64,000 nucleotides of DNA from Neocallimastix lanati (nom. inval.). Its lineage: Eukaryota; Neocallimastigomycota; Neocallimastigomycetes; Neocallimastigales; Neocallimastigaceae. A program made the position numbers and the translations under genes. The DNA is taken from assembly GCA_016946835.1 (NCBI GenBank), contig JACVTC010000032.1, positions 341,001 through 405,000 on the forward strand, written 5' to 3'. Of this stretch, positions 9,324 through 29,848 are shown one piece after another. The notes beneath the pieces are model-generated. The model had not been told where the DNA came from. It worked only from the letters and a program-made list of their open reading frames with translations, and ran no database searches. Within the stretch, counting starts at the first letter, position 1; the number at the start of each line of letters is the position of its first letter.

Positions 9324-11797
9324 TTATTCATCATCATCCATGTCATCATCATCATCGTCCAAAGATTCCTATAAAAATTGTTAAATTTAAAATTAAAATT
9401 TATTAATATATATATATATATTTTATGTTAAAAAAATATAATATTAATACTACTACTACTACTACTACAAATATTAATACTACTACTATCACTATTGATA
9501 TTATAATTAATCGTTTGAAGTTACCTTAGCTTTTCTTTCAGCTGAATTATATTATTGTTTAATTTAATAAATAAAAGAAAAAATGTATTTAATATTATAA
9601 CATATTAATTTATTTACTATCATTATTTTATTTTTATTTTCATTAGTTACCTTCTTCAACAAGGTCAGCTGGAACTTCAACATGTTTTTTGTTAGATTCA
9701 TCACAAATCCAAGTATATTCAATTTCATAATCTCTGTCTTTGATATCATCTTCCATAACAGAATACATACTTTAATTTTTTTTTTTTTTTTTAAAAAAAA
9801 AAAACAATCATAATTAAGTAATATAAATTAATGAAGGTTAATAATAATAATAATAAATATTATATAAAATATGTTTATATATAATATATATTAGTTATTA
9901 ATAATTACATTCTGGCAACTTCCATAACGGCTTCACGAGTAGTGATTTCATTTAACTTTAATTTTTCTATTTCAGCTTTAGCAATTTGCTTATTTTTACC
10001 GACAGCACAACCAAAGTATCCCTAAATTTAATTAATTTATAAATAAATAATTACTGTACATATAATGAATTTTATAATTTTCATATATAATTTTTTTTTT
10101 TTTTTACTTACCCAATAAACACCTGATGGATCAATCATATATAAACTTGGACCGACATTATCATAAGTTGCAATAAGGGTACTACAACCAAATGGTCTTA
10201 CACTTGAGTATAATGTATATGCTTGAACAAATTGCCCCATTCTATCAGCAATCATCTAATTTTTATATATATATAATTAATTTAAATATAAATATTAGTA
10301 ATTTATTAAAAAATGTTTATAATTATTTATATATTATTAAAAAAAAAAGAAAAAAAAAAAATAAATATAATTGTTACTTTTCCAGAAATTGGAATTCTAA
10401 AGTTATCTTTGTAATTTTGAGCTTCAGCTCTTGCTCTCTTAATAAGAGCTTTACCATCAGCAATTAAACCTGGACAGACCTATAAATATAATAAATTATA
10501 TAAATTACATTTAACAATATATACTTTTATATGTAAGATACTTTATAAATTTTTTTTCCATTTTTATTATTATTTTTATTGAAAATGAATTTCGAAAATC
10601 AACATTGATATAGTTTGTACAATATAATGATTGAATGTATTTAATATGAAAGAGAAATTTATAGATATATTATTTTAATAAAACGGTATGAAATTTCGAT
10701 AATAACCATTCCAATATGTTGATCTATAGAAGCAATTCTTTTATTTGATTTTGGAACTAATAACTTAGAATGTATAAGTTTTGATATAGCTAATACTATA
10801 CCATCCTTTGCTCTTAAACCAATACATAATCTACAATATATTTATGAAATTTGAAAATATATTAATTATAAAAATATATTTATTTATATTGTTAGATATT
10901 TTATTGAAAAATATATATATATATATAAATATTTATTTATGATAATTCATTAGTTATATTTTAAAATATTTTAATTTCTTTATTTCATTGATCATAAAAA
11001 TGAATAGTACATCTAATTGAAAATTCTATTATTATTACTATTATTATTATTTTTATATGTTCAAATAATTTGTTCAATAAAAACTTGTAATTTTAATAAC
11101 ATTTACTGTGAATATATGATATTTATAGTAATTTCATTTATCATTATTCACAGAGTACTAATTAAAACTATTATTACTAATAATTTTTTGTTTTTAATTA
11201 TTCCTTACCCACTGTTGTCGACTGCTTTCATGGCATACTCGACTTGGAAAATTCTACCATCAAGAGAATAGGTAGAAGAAGAAAGATCATACTATATAAA
11301 ATATGAAATAATTTATATTATTTTAATTGTATATTATAAAAAAAAAAAAACATAAATTTAATATGATCAGTAATAATTTAATTAAGTTATTGGTAATTTC
11401 AATTTTAATTAATATTCAAGATTTAAAAATAAAGAAATGCTAATATCAATTCATTTAAAAACATTATTTTTAATTATTCCTTTAAAATAATAATAAATAT
11501 TTATGAAGTTTTAAATTAATATTTTATAACCTCCTGAAATATTAAACATTAAATTTGAAAATTCTATTAATTTAGGTTTTATTTAATTTTCATTATATCA
11601 AGTAAACATTATTTTTATTATAATTTTAATTATTTCTTAATAATATTAAATGCTAATTTTTATTACAGTGATTTTTACTTTATTTTAATTATTATTATTA
11701 TTATTATTGTTATTATTATTATTATTATTCAATTATTGATATTTCATAAAAAAAATATAAACATTGTGAAATTTACCCCAGTTCCAATTGAACTCAT
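9324..11797 (-). CDS. PSMA3: 20S proteasome subunit alpha-7 (alpha type-3)
   Basis: Nine exons on the minus strand: 11777-11797, 11209-11291, 10707-10830, 10378-10479, 10112-10255, 9909-10021, 9651-9769, 9525-9541, 9324-9368. All phases join and give 255 residues, the usual length of this subunit. The protein is one of seven alpha subunits of the 20S core particle outer ring, forming the gate for substrate entry and the docking surface for 19S regulators; alpha subunits are not proteolytic. Seen: the family start [20 protein letters not shown], the proteasome A signature continuing [15 protein letters not shown], then [25 protein letters not shown], the [20 protein letters not shown] block, [31 protein letters not shown], and a C-terminal acidic tail of nearly all Asp. 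The acidic tail and start separate alpha-7 (human PSMA3, yeast PRE10) from other alpha subunits. The 17-nt exon 8 is unusually short. Introns are AT-rich with GTAA-type donors. Confidence 0.95.
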
Positions 11798-12511
11798 TTT
11801 TAAAGTCTTGTTTTAAATTATTAGATATTATTAAAATATATTAGAAAATTGTTAATATATAAATATATACATGAGAAGTATTGTTAATGGAATATGAAAT
11901 ATATAATAAATATAATAAAAATTATTAAAAATAAGAATATATTTACATACTATTAATTTCTAAATTAATAATTTAATTTGAAATATTAAAAATATATATA
12001 TATATTTTTATTTTATTTTATTTTTTTTTTATAATAATAAAATTATAAAAAAAAAATATTAATTATTAAAATAAAATAAAATAAAATTTTAAATTTTTAA
12101 ATAATGTATTATGATTTTGTTTTATACAATATAATTAGATATTCGAATATAAAAATTTTTTAATTAAATAAATTAATATTAATAATTAATTTTAATTAAA
12201 ATATAATTTGAATAAAAAATTTTATTTTTTTTTTTTTTTTATTAAAAAATTAAAACTTTTTGTTTAGATAATAATATTTATTGATTATATTAAATTTAAA
12301 ATCAATATTTTATTTAAATAAAACAAATAAACAGAAAATAGGCAAGTAACAAAATATAGTAAACAACTAGATAATCTATTTTTTTTTTTTTTTTTTTTTT
12401 TTATTAAAGAAAAGAAAAAAAAAAAGGAATTATATAATATTATAAATTAAATTGATATTTTTTAAAATCTTTTAATGGTTTTAATTAATGGTATCGTTAT
12501 TTAAATAAATA
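11798..12511. other. AT-rich intergenic DNA between two minus-strand genes
   Basis: Separates the PSMA3 start (promoter side) from the receptor stop. Contains poly(T) at about 12379-12402. The promoter of the proteasome gene should lie just above 11797, but I see no recognisable element in the A/T background. Confidence 0.6.
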
Positions 12512-19064
<6,553 letters not shown>

Positions 19065-19180
19065 TATAGTTTATTTATTTTATTAATATTTATATTAGAA
19101 TTTCACAAAATGTATTATTGATATATTTAAATACTAATACTTTTTTTTTATTAATAATTTTTTTTTTATTATTATCATAT

Positions 19181-19216
<36 letters not shown>

Positions 19217-22128
19217 TTTTAAAAAAATATTTTATTTTTTATTTTATTATGTTTAGGAAGTTATTCTCTTTTTTTTATCTATATAGTTAATCATTTATAT
19301 AAAATTATCTATTTAATATTATCTACCTCTCTCTCTATATATATTTTAAAATAATAATTAAACTTGATTATTAATATGCTTTAGTTTTATTTGTTAAATT
19401 TAATTATTTTATTTAATTTAAAATTTTATTTATAAGGATAAATTTTTATTCTTGAAAAATTAATATAATATAAAATTAATTAAAAATCGGAAAATAATTA
19501 ATTAAAAAACTACTTTTTTTTTTTTTTTTTTTTTTATTTATTTTTTATTTATTATTTTTTTTTTTTTAGAAAAAAAAAAATTCATGGTATATAAAAAACA
19601 AATATACAAATGTTTTGAAACTATATTTATGAAATAAATCAAAACTAAACTATATCAATTTTTAATAAAAATATAAAAAATTCATGTATTTTTATTTTAT
19701 TTTATTATATTCAATCTGTACTTTCATGTTTAATATTCTTTTTATTTTTATTTTTATTTTTATTTTTTTTTATTTTTATTTTTATGTTCTATTTTATTTT
19801 ATTTTATTTTATTTTATTTTATTTTTTTTTCAAATTATACTTTCTTATTTAATATTCTACTATTTATTATATTTTTTTTATGTTATTCTATTTTATTTTA
19901 TTTTATTTATTCTGTACTTTCTTAATTTAATATTCTACTTTTATTTATTTATTTATTTATTTATTTATTTTATTTAATTTGTACTTTATATTTATATTCT
20001 ACTATTAATTTTTTTTCTTTATTTTTGTTAATACTTTACTCTTTTATATTACTTCACTATTTTTTTTTATTCTATTTTTATTAATACTTTACTGTTATAT
20101 TCACTATTTATTTTATTTAATTTAATTTTATTTTAATAGAAAAATCAGATCATGCCAAATTATGTATTAATTCAATTTATTTACAACTATCATTTTGAAT
20201 ATGCTTTATATCTGTGTTGTATATATACATATTTTAAACTACTACGATTTTGTATATATATATTATTATATTTATAATTGAATTTATGTTATTAATAAAT
20301 TCATCATAAGTAGATTTGCAACATAATGGTTTAGTATAAAGAAGGTATGTTGTAACTTTTGTATAACTTTTGTAATTCAAACATTATTTACTCTAAATAT
20401 AACATAACAACACTATAATTAATTCTACAATTCTGTTTAAAATAAAAAAATTCATATTTTTATTTATTCATATATTAATTATAAGTCATTTTCTATATGT
20501 CTTTTTATAAAAATTTATTACTATAGATTTATTTGATAAATATATATATGATGTATAAAGTTCATCGTTTAATTGTAATATACTACAAAATCTAGACCCT
20601 CTAATATATTTTTAAACTTATTGCTATTTATTTTATTTAGTGACATTATTTAAATTATTTTTTGAAAAAAATTTAAAAAAAAATTGGTAAAAATTCAAAA
20701 TATCTATAAAACAATTTTTAATATTCATTCATTTTTCTTTTTTTTATTATTATAAATTTTTTTACCATTTTAATTAATAGAATAACTATTAATATTAAAT
20801 ATTTTTCTATAAATGAATAATATTAAAAAATGGTTTTAGATTAATATAATAATTTAGAGATATATTATTTAATAATAATAAATACAGTAGAATTATTGTA
20901 GTAATTCATTTTACTTTTAAAAATATAAGAATATTTATTGATTATGACATGCATATATATTAAATTCAAATAAAAAATATAATAATCATTGGTAATCATT
21001 ACCCATATTATGAAAATAAAATTAATTAAAATTTTCTAGTCTATACAATAACCAGTCTATTCCAGATGAAGAAGTGATATAATAAATCATGTCGAAATAA
21101 ACCTTCATTTTCGTTTATTCCAATTATTAAAATTAATATTTTTATTAATTATATTATTAAAAAAAGAAAATTATTGTAGCAGTTTAAAACAGTAATGAAT
21201 ATATTGTTGACGTCAAGTCTCTTAGTTATATCTCCGATATTGATATTATACCATTCTAAATTAAATAAAATCCAAATTAACAGTAAACAGAATTTCTCTC
21301 CAAAAAAAAAAAAGAAAAAGAATTATAAATCTTGTGATAAAGTCAACTTAATAATTATAAAAACAAAAAAATTCTATTAATGCTAAATATTAATTAATTC
21401 AAAAAGAAAATTTAAAATTTATTCTTAATTGATGGTATATAATTAAAGTTTTGAAACGAAGAAAACTAAATGAATTAAATAAATAAAAAATTAAAAAAAA
21501 AAAAAAAAATTTCTTATGGTAAGCTATTATTTTAACATTATTTAAATTAAAGAAAAAAAAAATCATTCTTATGGTAAGCTATTATTTTGACATTATTTAA
21601 ATTCAAGAGATTCTTTAAATAATGATTTTATTCCATGATAATAAAATAAAAATACAAGAATACTTTATATTTAGAAAAAAATATGAAAAATAATAAATTA
21701 TTTTATTAAAAATAATATTAACAAAAATATAATAATGACTAAAATAAATATTATAAATATTAATAATTTTTAATAATTTTATTTTATAAAAACAATAATA
21801 TTTGGCTGTTCTATATAATACATTTAATGTTAATTCAATGTATTTATTCTAATTTTAGATAATTTTATTATTTTATATATAATTACATTGTTTGATTACT
21901 TTTAATGAAAGTTAATATTCAAAGTTATTTTCTTTCATTTACTTTTTCTTTAAAAATTGAAATTATTTTTTATCATCTTTGTAAGATAGTAGTAAGAAAG
22001 ACAATTTATATAATATTTCTTAGCAAACCCCTTAGTATGAACTAGAAAAAAAGTATTCTAATTTTTTATAGTAAACTAAATTTTTTTTCTTATTATTAAA
22101 ATGGCTTAGATATTTTGATTTCGGTTCC

Positions 22129-22168
<40 letters not shown>

Positions 22169-22663
22169 ACCATATATTAAAAAGATTATATGTATAAAAT
22201 AATATTGAATTATATTTGGAGGACATAGAATTCTTGCACTCTAATTTCATAAAAATCTAAAATAATGCATTTATTATAGTTTAAATTTAAAAATTTCTTA
22301 ATTGTATTCTTGATAATATTAAATATATATATTTTGTATAATATTTTATAGAAATCATAGCGTATTTCACCATGTACCATGTGCTTAATTATTATTTTAT
22401 TATAATTTTTTTAATTAAAAAAAAAAATGTGTAAATAAGATTTCTGTATTTCACTTAATTAATTTAAATTTAATATATAAAAATATTAAAACTTTAAAAT
22501 ATAATTGTATCAGTAGCACAAAATTTTTTAATAATTTTTTTATACAACTTTTTTTTTCTTAACATAATTTAAAATAATAATTTATTTAATTACACTTTTT
22601 TTTTATATTAATAAATTAAGTTTTTTTTTTTTTTTTATAAAACAATTTTTGTTATATTAAAAA
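19065..22663. other. Gene-free AT-rich intergenic DNA
   Basis: 5' flank of the receptor gene and beyond. Holds poly(T) runs (19187-19213, 19514-19540), TTTTA-type arrays (19740-19970) and poly(A) at 22134-22166. A degraded match to the LINE 3' terminus (GGAAG..ATTCTCTT) appears near 19255-19275. No open frame with protein-like composition was found. Confidence 0.65.
21508..21624. repeat. Direct repeat pair and an 11-bp inverted repeat
   Basis: TTCTTATGGTAAGCTATTAT followed by TTAAC/TTGAC occurs at about 21511-21550 and again at 21566-21601, so a unit of about 56 bases is duplicated. CATTATTTAAA (21591-21601) is inverted perfectly at 21614-21624 with a 12-base loop. Function unknown. Confidence 0.75.
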
Positions 22664-23090
22664 TATTTATTAATTATTTTTTATTTTTTATTTTTTATTT
22701 TTTTTAAATTTGATACAAAAAAAATATAAAAAATAGAGTTTGTTTTATCATGATATTATCGCCATTAGCGTGGCTATTTTTTTTTTATTAATTAAATAAC
22801 CACATTATAATACTAAAGTAACAAAATTAAGTTTTTTATTGAAATTTGGAAAATCATTTATTTTATTATATAATTATATTTATTAATTATTTTTTATTTT
22901 TTATTTTTTATTTTTTTTAAATTTGATACAAAAAAAATATAAAAAATAGAGTTTGTTTTATCATGATATTATCGCCATTAGCGTGGCTATTTTTTTTTTT
23001 ATTAATTAAATAACCACATTATAATACTAAAGTAACAAAATTAAGTTTTTTATTGAAATTTGGAAAATCATTTATTTTATTATATAATTA
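22664..23090. repeat. 213-bp nearly perfect tandem duplication
   Basis: Unit 1 spans 22664-22876 and unit 2 starts at 22877. By eye the only difference is one extra T in the poly(T) that follows GCGTGGCTA. The unit contains a GC-richer core, TTATCGCCATTAGCGTGGCT, in which GCCA and TGGC can pair. It has no protein-like frame. The identity implies a recent duplication, or a duplication maintained by conversion. Confidence 0.92.
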
Positions 23091-23924
23091 TATAATAAAA
23101 TATAAGATTTTATGAATTAATAAAAAACAAAAAATAGTGATTTTCTGAATTAATAAATAAAAATAAATAAATAAAACTACAATTACTTAAATAATATAGT
23201 ATTTATATTTTAAATTAATAATTATATTCAAAACTAACTAAAAAAAAAAAGAATACTTTCATTAATGATATTGAAAATATTAAATATTAAATTAAATAGA
23301 ATTATTGAAGTGATTCATAATGATTTATAACAATAATTGATAATTAATTTTAATAAATATAACTACTAATAAATAATAACTAATTATAAATTAATAATAG
23401 TAATACATAATAAACATAATAAACAAATTAAAGATTAAAATAATATATTAATATATATTATTTTTAATGATCGTCTTGTAATAAATAGTGTGAAAGTATT
23501 AAATTATTCATATAAATATTTTTCATATATTTAATATTGATATATTAAAAAGGTAAATTTTGGTTACATTTTAGAATGTATTTGAATAATTATATTTTAT
23601 TTGTATTATTGTGTAATATGATTAAAAAACAATATCATATATTATAAATTAATATAATTAATTTTCTGATGCAAAAATAAAAGTAATATTTTTGATTAAA
23701 ATATACAATTTTCTGATATAAAAATTAAAAATAATATCTTCATTTTTAATTTTCTAGATAATAGAAATGTTACTGTTAATTACAGTGTATAATTATATGA
23801 TGTAAAAATTAATTATTAAAAGTTATATCTTTATATTCTAATTAATGACGTCATTTCTAATATTTAAAATAAAGATATTAAATATTAAGAAATAAAAATT
23901 AAAAAAATTAAAAAATATAAATTA

Positions 23925-23956
<32 letters not shown>

Positions 23957-24287
23957 AACATGTAAACTTTAATTCTAAAATTTTTTTAATAATATAATTT
24001 TTTTTATTAAAACTTCAATTTAACATCACAGTTTTAATAAAAAAAATTATATTAATATTTTTAGAATTTTACTGTATTGACAACTAATAATTTATATATT
24101 ATGTATATTAATAAAGTTTTTTTTATATGGATTTTACCTCATATATTTAAATTATTATTTAAATATTATTATTGAACAATGATTTATATATATTTTAGGA
24201 AAACTGAAAAATTGGAAAATTATATAAAAATTGATATAATTTAATAATATATATGAATTCTTATTTTTATGACTATAATAAATAAAA

Positions 24288-24385
24288 AAAATAATATACT
24301 ATAATATTTTACAATAATTAAATGAGATATTTCAAATAATATACTATATTATTTTACAATAATTAAATGAGATATTTCAAATAAC
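24288..24385. repeat. Short tandem duplication (about 51-bp unit)
   Basis: AATAATATACTATA.TATTTTACAATAATTAAATGAGATATTTC occurs twice in succession (from about 24290 and from about 24341) with one or two differences. Confidence 0.8.
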
Positions 24386-24503
24386 TGAATAAAAAAAATA
24401 ATAATTAATAATATTATCAATAACCTTTGGTTTGATATAATAAATATAATAATAATAATAATAATAACTTAATAATGATTTTTTTTTTTTTGGTGTTCTT
24501 TAA

Positions 24504-24551
<48 letters not shown>

Positions 24552-24711
24552 AATAATATTAATAAAAATAGTATTGAAAATATTTTTAATAACAAATAAT
24601 ATAAAATAACATAAAAAAAAAAAGATTAAATACTTATGGCATATTTGAATAAAAATAGGATAATTTTAATAAATAAAAATATACAATAATATTTCTATTA
24701 TATTTCTATTA

Positions 24712-24742
<31 letters not shown>

Positions 24743-26138
24743 TTCAAAGCAAAATTATATAGTATAAATTACAATATTACTATATAATTATCCTTTTTGA
24801 TTAAAAATAAATTTTCAAAAAAGGAATTTTTTTTAAAAGAGTAGTAAAATAAAAATTTAAATATAAGCATTAATAATATTTTTTTTTTTTAAATTAAAAT
24901 TCAACATAAATAAAAGAATTATGACAAAAACTAAAATATGTTAATATAATTATTACTATAATTTGTAACCATTATAAATAATATATTAATTTATTTATAT
25001 AATTAGAAAATTATAAATATAAAAACTTATTAAAGCTTTTTTACTGATTTCTATTAATAATTTAATAAAGAAAAAATAATAAATTAAAACTACTTTATAA
25101 CAATAATATACAATAATTAATAATTAATAAAAAAATAAATAAATTAATGATAAATTAATAATAGTAAAAGTAGTAGTAGTAATAATAAAGTATTGTTACA
25201 GTAATAATAATAATAATAGTTAAAATAGATTTAAATAAATACAAAAAATGTGATAAATAATATAAATTACTAATTATCCATTAAGAAAAAGCTAAGAATC
25301 AAATGAATTTATAAAATTTATATTAATTTTTTATATTAATTAAATAACATTTTCACTATTAGATTAATATATTAATTTAATATATTAATGGTAAATATAT
25401 ATAAATTTTGAAAAATTTGAATATAACTTTAAATAATAATAATTATTCTTATATTTACAATTTTATATAAAGAACAATTTCAATTGAAATAAATAATTGA
25501 TAATATTAACATAGAAAGATAGTTCAAAAAAAGTATATATATATAATTTATTAATATAATTATATATTAATAAAATTATAGTTTTTTAATTTATCTAATA
25601 TATTTCTATGAATTATGAGAAAATTCATTATATTTCTTTCCCGAAATTACTAAAATAAATATTTATTTAATATCTTTTGTATAATTATAATATTACATTT
25701 ATTTTTTTTATTATTATTTATTTTTTTTATTACTATATATTATTTATTTATTATTTATTTATTTATTTATTATTTATTATTTATTTATTTATTATTTATT
25801 ATCTATTATTTATTTATTATTTATTTATAATTTATTTATTTATTATTTATTTATTATTTATTATTTATTTATAATTCTTAATTTATTATATCATTTTAAT
25901 ATTTTATATTTTACTGTTATTTAATTTAATTATATATATATTTTTTCCTTTAAACAATTATTTAATATAACAAAGTTCGGTTTATATAAGATATAATTAA
26001 AATTTGAATTTTGAGGAATTATTATATATTTTTTGATCATAAGCAAAAAAATTTTTATTTATTGTATATGCTTTATTCAATTAAAGGAACAAAACATAAT
26101 GCTTATATTTAAACATAAATAATTTTAATTGCGTAATT

Positions 26139-26185
<47 letters not shown>

Positions 26186-26454
26186 ATAAACTTTTTTAAA
26201 ATAATCTTCTTTGAGTCAAACCAGAAATAAAAAAAAAACAAATATAAAATATACAAATATTTTTTATTTATAATTAGTATCACAATTATAATTGAAGAAA
26301 ATTATTTAAATATTCATATAGTTTTAATAGAATTAAAATATATATATCTACAAAGTATTTTAAATATTATTTTATATCATAAATAGAATTATTTTAAATA
26401 TGATTTTTTTTTCGTTTCACAAATATTATTAGATATACTAAATAAAGAATTAAA

Positions 26455-26752
26455 TTTTATTTTATTTTATTTTATTCAATCTGTACTTTATATTCATATC
26501 AATTATTTATTTTATTTTATTTTATTTTATTTTATTTTATTTTATTTTATTTTATTTTATTTTATTTTATTTTATTTTATTTTATTTTATTTTATTTTAT
26601 TTTATTTTATTTTATTTTATTTTATTTTATTTTATTTTATTTTATTTTATTTTATTTTATTTTATTTTATTTTATTTTATTTTATTTTATTTTATTTTAT
26701 TTTATTCAATTTATATTCATATCAATTATTTATTTATTTTATTTTATTTTAT
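26455..26752. repeat. (TTTTA)n pentanucleotide array
   Basis: About 40 pentamers from 26510 to 26705, flanked by shorter runs. Reverse complement of the array type at 14155-14345. Confidence 0.93.
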
Positions 26753-27994
26753 ATTAAAATTTCTACTGCTTATTTATTTAATATTATTTTATATTATTTT
26801 GTTTTATTTATTTTATTCATAATATTAATAATAATATTAATTATTTAAATACAAAATAAAAAAAAATAAAAAATTAAAAATATATATATATATAAAATAA
26901 AAACAAAGAAATTAAATGGCAAAAATTATTTATAAATATATTACTTTATATTAATTATATAAACAATATATTAATTTGTGAATTTATTTATTATGAAATA
27001 AATTTCTTAATATAATACGGCAATTTATTAATTATAATCTAATTTAATATTAAAAAAGAAAATTATATAACATATATTAATAATTATTAAAAAATTATAT
27101 GTGTATATGTTATATTGCATTGATTTTTATTGCACATTAGTATACTTTTAATATATTTTAATTTATATTAATAATTTAATTTTTTATTTATATATATTAT
27201 AATTTATTGATTATATTTATTAATATATACTTGATATATAAAATAAATAATTAAAACATATACTATTATAACAATCACTATTTATTCTATAAATAAACAA
27301 ATTTTTCATCTTCAAATTTCGTTTTTTTTTTTTTTTTTTTTTTTTTTTTAGTAAATTCCTTTTTTTTTTTTTTTTTTTATTATTATTATTATTATTTATA
27401 TTATATGTTTTTATTATTATAAATAATATTAAAGAAAAAATAATAGGAATAAAAAAGATAATAAAAGTAATTAATAATTCGGATTAAAATTTCAAAAATA
27501 TAAATTTTATAAAAAAAGAAAGTACAATTTATATATAAAAAAAAAAGGAAGATTAAAATATAATAATAATATAAAGAGGTAATTATTTTATTATAAAATT
27601 TCATAATTAATATAAATATATTATATATTATATATCAAAAATAATTTGTTGATAAAAAGAATAATAAAAAGTTTAACTGAAAAGGAATAAATAATTAAAT
27701 AATCATTATGTATAGTTTGAATAAAATAAAAGAAGAATTGAAGTTAAATAGACTTATGAAACCAAAAATTATATTTTTATTTTTCCATTAAAAGTTTAAT
27801 TTTTAAATTAAATATAATTAAAAAAGATTTTATTTGTTAACAAAAGTGTTTTTTATATATATATAAATTATATTTTTTTTGTTGTTTTATTGGTATTTTT
27901 ATTTTTTAATATTTTTTTTTTTTTAAAAAAAAATAATATTAATAATAAAAGTAATAATAACAAATATTTAAAATATATATATATAAATAATACA

Positions 27995-29848
27995 ATGAAT
28001 TATGAAGAATCAAATTACATTAGATATAATAGATTTAGCTATCCAAAAAAGCAAATAATACAGCACAGGAATATAAACTCTGATAGTTCTTTAAACAATA
28101 TCGGGAATAATCAATTAAAACAAAATAAAAATACAGAAGAATATCAAATGTCTACACCTCCAAGTTCATATTCTTCCTCACCTTCAAAGAGTTATTACGA
28201 AGCTCAAAAGAGAGAAGAAAGTTTATCTTTCAAAAATGATGATTATCAACTTTATCAAAAGCAGAAGTATTATAATAAACAGAATCAAGATTTAAAATAC
28301 CAGTTACAAAAGCATCAAGAAGATATTCAAAAAAGTTTGCAATATTGTCAACAACAACAGCAACAACAACAATATATTTCTTCTCCAAGAAGGGAAATGA
28401 TGGATTTACCGGTAATGAAGATTGAAAAAACAATGAAATCTGAACCAATATTAAATAAACCATCAGAACTTTCAAAGATGGTACCAAGAGATCCAAGAGG
28501 TGATATAACTTCTTCTATGGGTAATTTATCTCTGAGTGACAGAAAACAAGATAGTTATGGATCAAAGAATGGTATTCATAAACATAGAAAAATGAGATCA
28601 TCAGGTGAAATGCATATTTATGATAATAATGGAAATAAAAAATCATCTCATAAAATGGATAATAGTGATAATTATGAAGAAGAAGAAATCATAAGTGACA
28701 GCGATAGCCGTAGAGATTTAATATTAAAGGATGGTAATGGTAAAAAGCAATCTAGACATAAGCATAATGAGAAACAATCATACAGTAGTCCAAATATGGG
28801 GAAAGCAAATATTGGTCAACCAGTTCCGGTGTCTCAAAATCCAAATTATAGTAAGTTTAATGATGAAGGTTTGGATATTTCGGTAGGAGAAATTCTAACA
28901 CATGGTTTAAAGGCAATGCTTAAAAGTAAAGTACCTCTTTGTTATTTCCTTCATACACTTATTGAAGATTACTGTTGTGAAAATTTGTTCTTTTATCTTG
29001 AAATTGAACAATATAAGGTATTTTTATTTGAAAATGCCAAAGCTCAACTTAAGGCAGCTCAATACATCTATATTACCTATTTGGATGCTTCAAGTAAAAT
29101 TGAGGTGAATATTGATGAAAAGATTAGAAGAGATATTCTTAATCAATTAAATAGTAAATCATGTAATTTACCAGCAGTCTTTGATAAGGCTAGTGAAGCT
29201 GTTTTTGCTTTAATGGAATCTTCGTATGCCAAATTTAATAGAAGTGATATTAAACGTCAAATGATTGATGAATTAGATAATACTAATGTATATACAGAAG
29301 AACATAAAATTAATGCAATTAGATTATTAACTAGCTATTTAGATAAAAGAAAGAGAGAATTGGAAATTGATGAAGAAATTATGAATATGAATGCTGAAAA
29401 TAATCCAGTTCCAGGAGAAATGGGAGTAACTCCAGAACAAATGCTACATTTTTCTAATGTTCAAAGAAATAAACTTATTTACGCTTTAACGCACGAATTC
29501 ATTCGTGCATTCTTAGAACTTGATTTTGATGATGAATCAGTTCCAGGTGAAGTTTGTGTCTTTAGACCCCCAATTCAATATATTCAAAATATTAATGAAG
29601 ATCCATTAAAACATCTTTCTTCTTCTCCAACAAGTCAACGTATTATGCAAGATGTTCAAATTACTATTAATACTGATAGTCAGGGTCAACAATATCAAAT
29701 GATTACTACTCCACCAATACCGATTGCTTCATTTAGATTAGATAATTATGGTTCAATTAATAGTAGTGTTAGTCGTTCATCTAACAATAAATCTAATGGT
29801 AGTAATCCATTTAAAAAATTTATGAAATCAGTGAAGTTAATGAATTAA
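27995..29848 (+). CDS. RGS-domain protein (regulator of G-protein signalling)
   Basis: Single exon, 617 codons plus TAA when started at the ATG at 27995. The frame is open upstream to 27890, but that part is Asn/Lys/Phe low complexity with no ATG, so 27995 is preferred. Residues about 305-425 form an RGS domain: PLCYFLHTLIEDYCCENLFF followed by YLEIEQYK, IYITYLDASSKIEVNID, then FDKASEAVFALMESSYAKF. RGS domains bind activated G-alpha subunits and speed GTP hydrolysis, damping receptor signals at the plasma membrane. The N-terminal 300 residues are Ser/Asn/Gln-rich with a CAA/CAG-coded poly-Gln (8 Q at about residue 118) and basic, His-rich stretches. C-terminal to the RGS is a well-structured segment (about 430-530, including ALTHEFIRAFLELDFDDES), then a Ser-rich tail ending in basic FKKFMKSVK, possibly a membrane-contact helix. 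No transmembrane segment. The receptor gene 9 kb away belongs to the same pathway; a direct partnership is inference. Confidence 0.9.
   Translation: MNYEESNYIRYNRFSYPKKQIIQHRNINSDSSLNNIGNNQLKQNKNTEEYQMSTPPSSYSSSPSKSYYEAQKREESLSFKNDDYQLYQKQKYYNKQNQDLKYQLQKHQEDIQKSLQYCQQQQQQQQYISSPRREMMDLPVMKIEKTMKSEPILNKPSELSKMVPRDPRGDITSSMGNLSLSDRKQDSYGSKNGIHKHRKMRSSGEMHIYDNNGNKKSSHKMDNSDNYEEEEIISDSDSRRDLILKDGNGKKQSRHKHNEKQSYSSPNMGKANIGQPVPVSQNPNYSKFNDEGLDISVGEILTHGLKAMLKSKVPLCYFLHTLIEDYCCENLFFYLEIEQYKVFLFENAKAQLKAAQYIYITYLDASSKIEVNIDEKIRRDILNQLNSKSCNLPAVFDKASEAVFALMESSYAKFNRSDIKRQMIDELDNTNVYTEEHKINAIRLLTSYLDKRKRELEIDEEIMNMNAENNPVPGEMGVTPEQMLHFSNVQRNKLIYALTHEFIRAFLELDFDDESVPGEVCVFRPPIQYIQNINEDPLKHLSSSPTSQRIMQDVQITINTDSQGQQYQMITTPPIPIASFRLDNYGSINSSVSRSSNNKSNGSNPFKKFMKSVKLMN

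Larger units (their letters stand above)
23091..27994. other. Gene-free AT-rich intergenic DNA upstream of the RGS gene
   Basis: Mostly A/T homopolymers and short arrays. Poly(A) tracts lie at 24509-24549 and 26141-26184, with paired poly(T) at 27320-27349 and 27360-27379. No coding sequence recognised. The last few hundred bases should hold the RGS promoter and 5' UTR, but no motif stands out. Confidence 0.65.
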
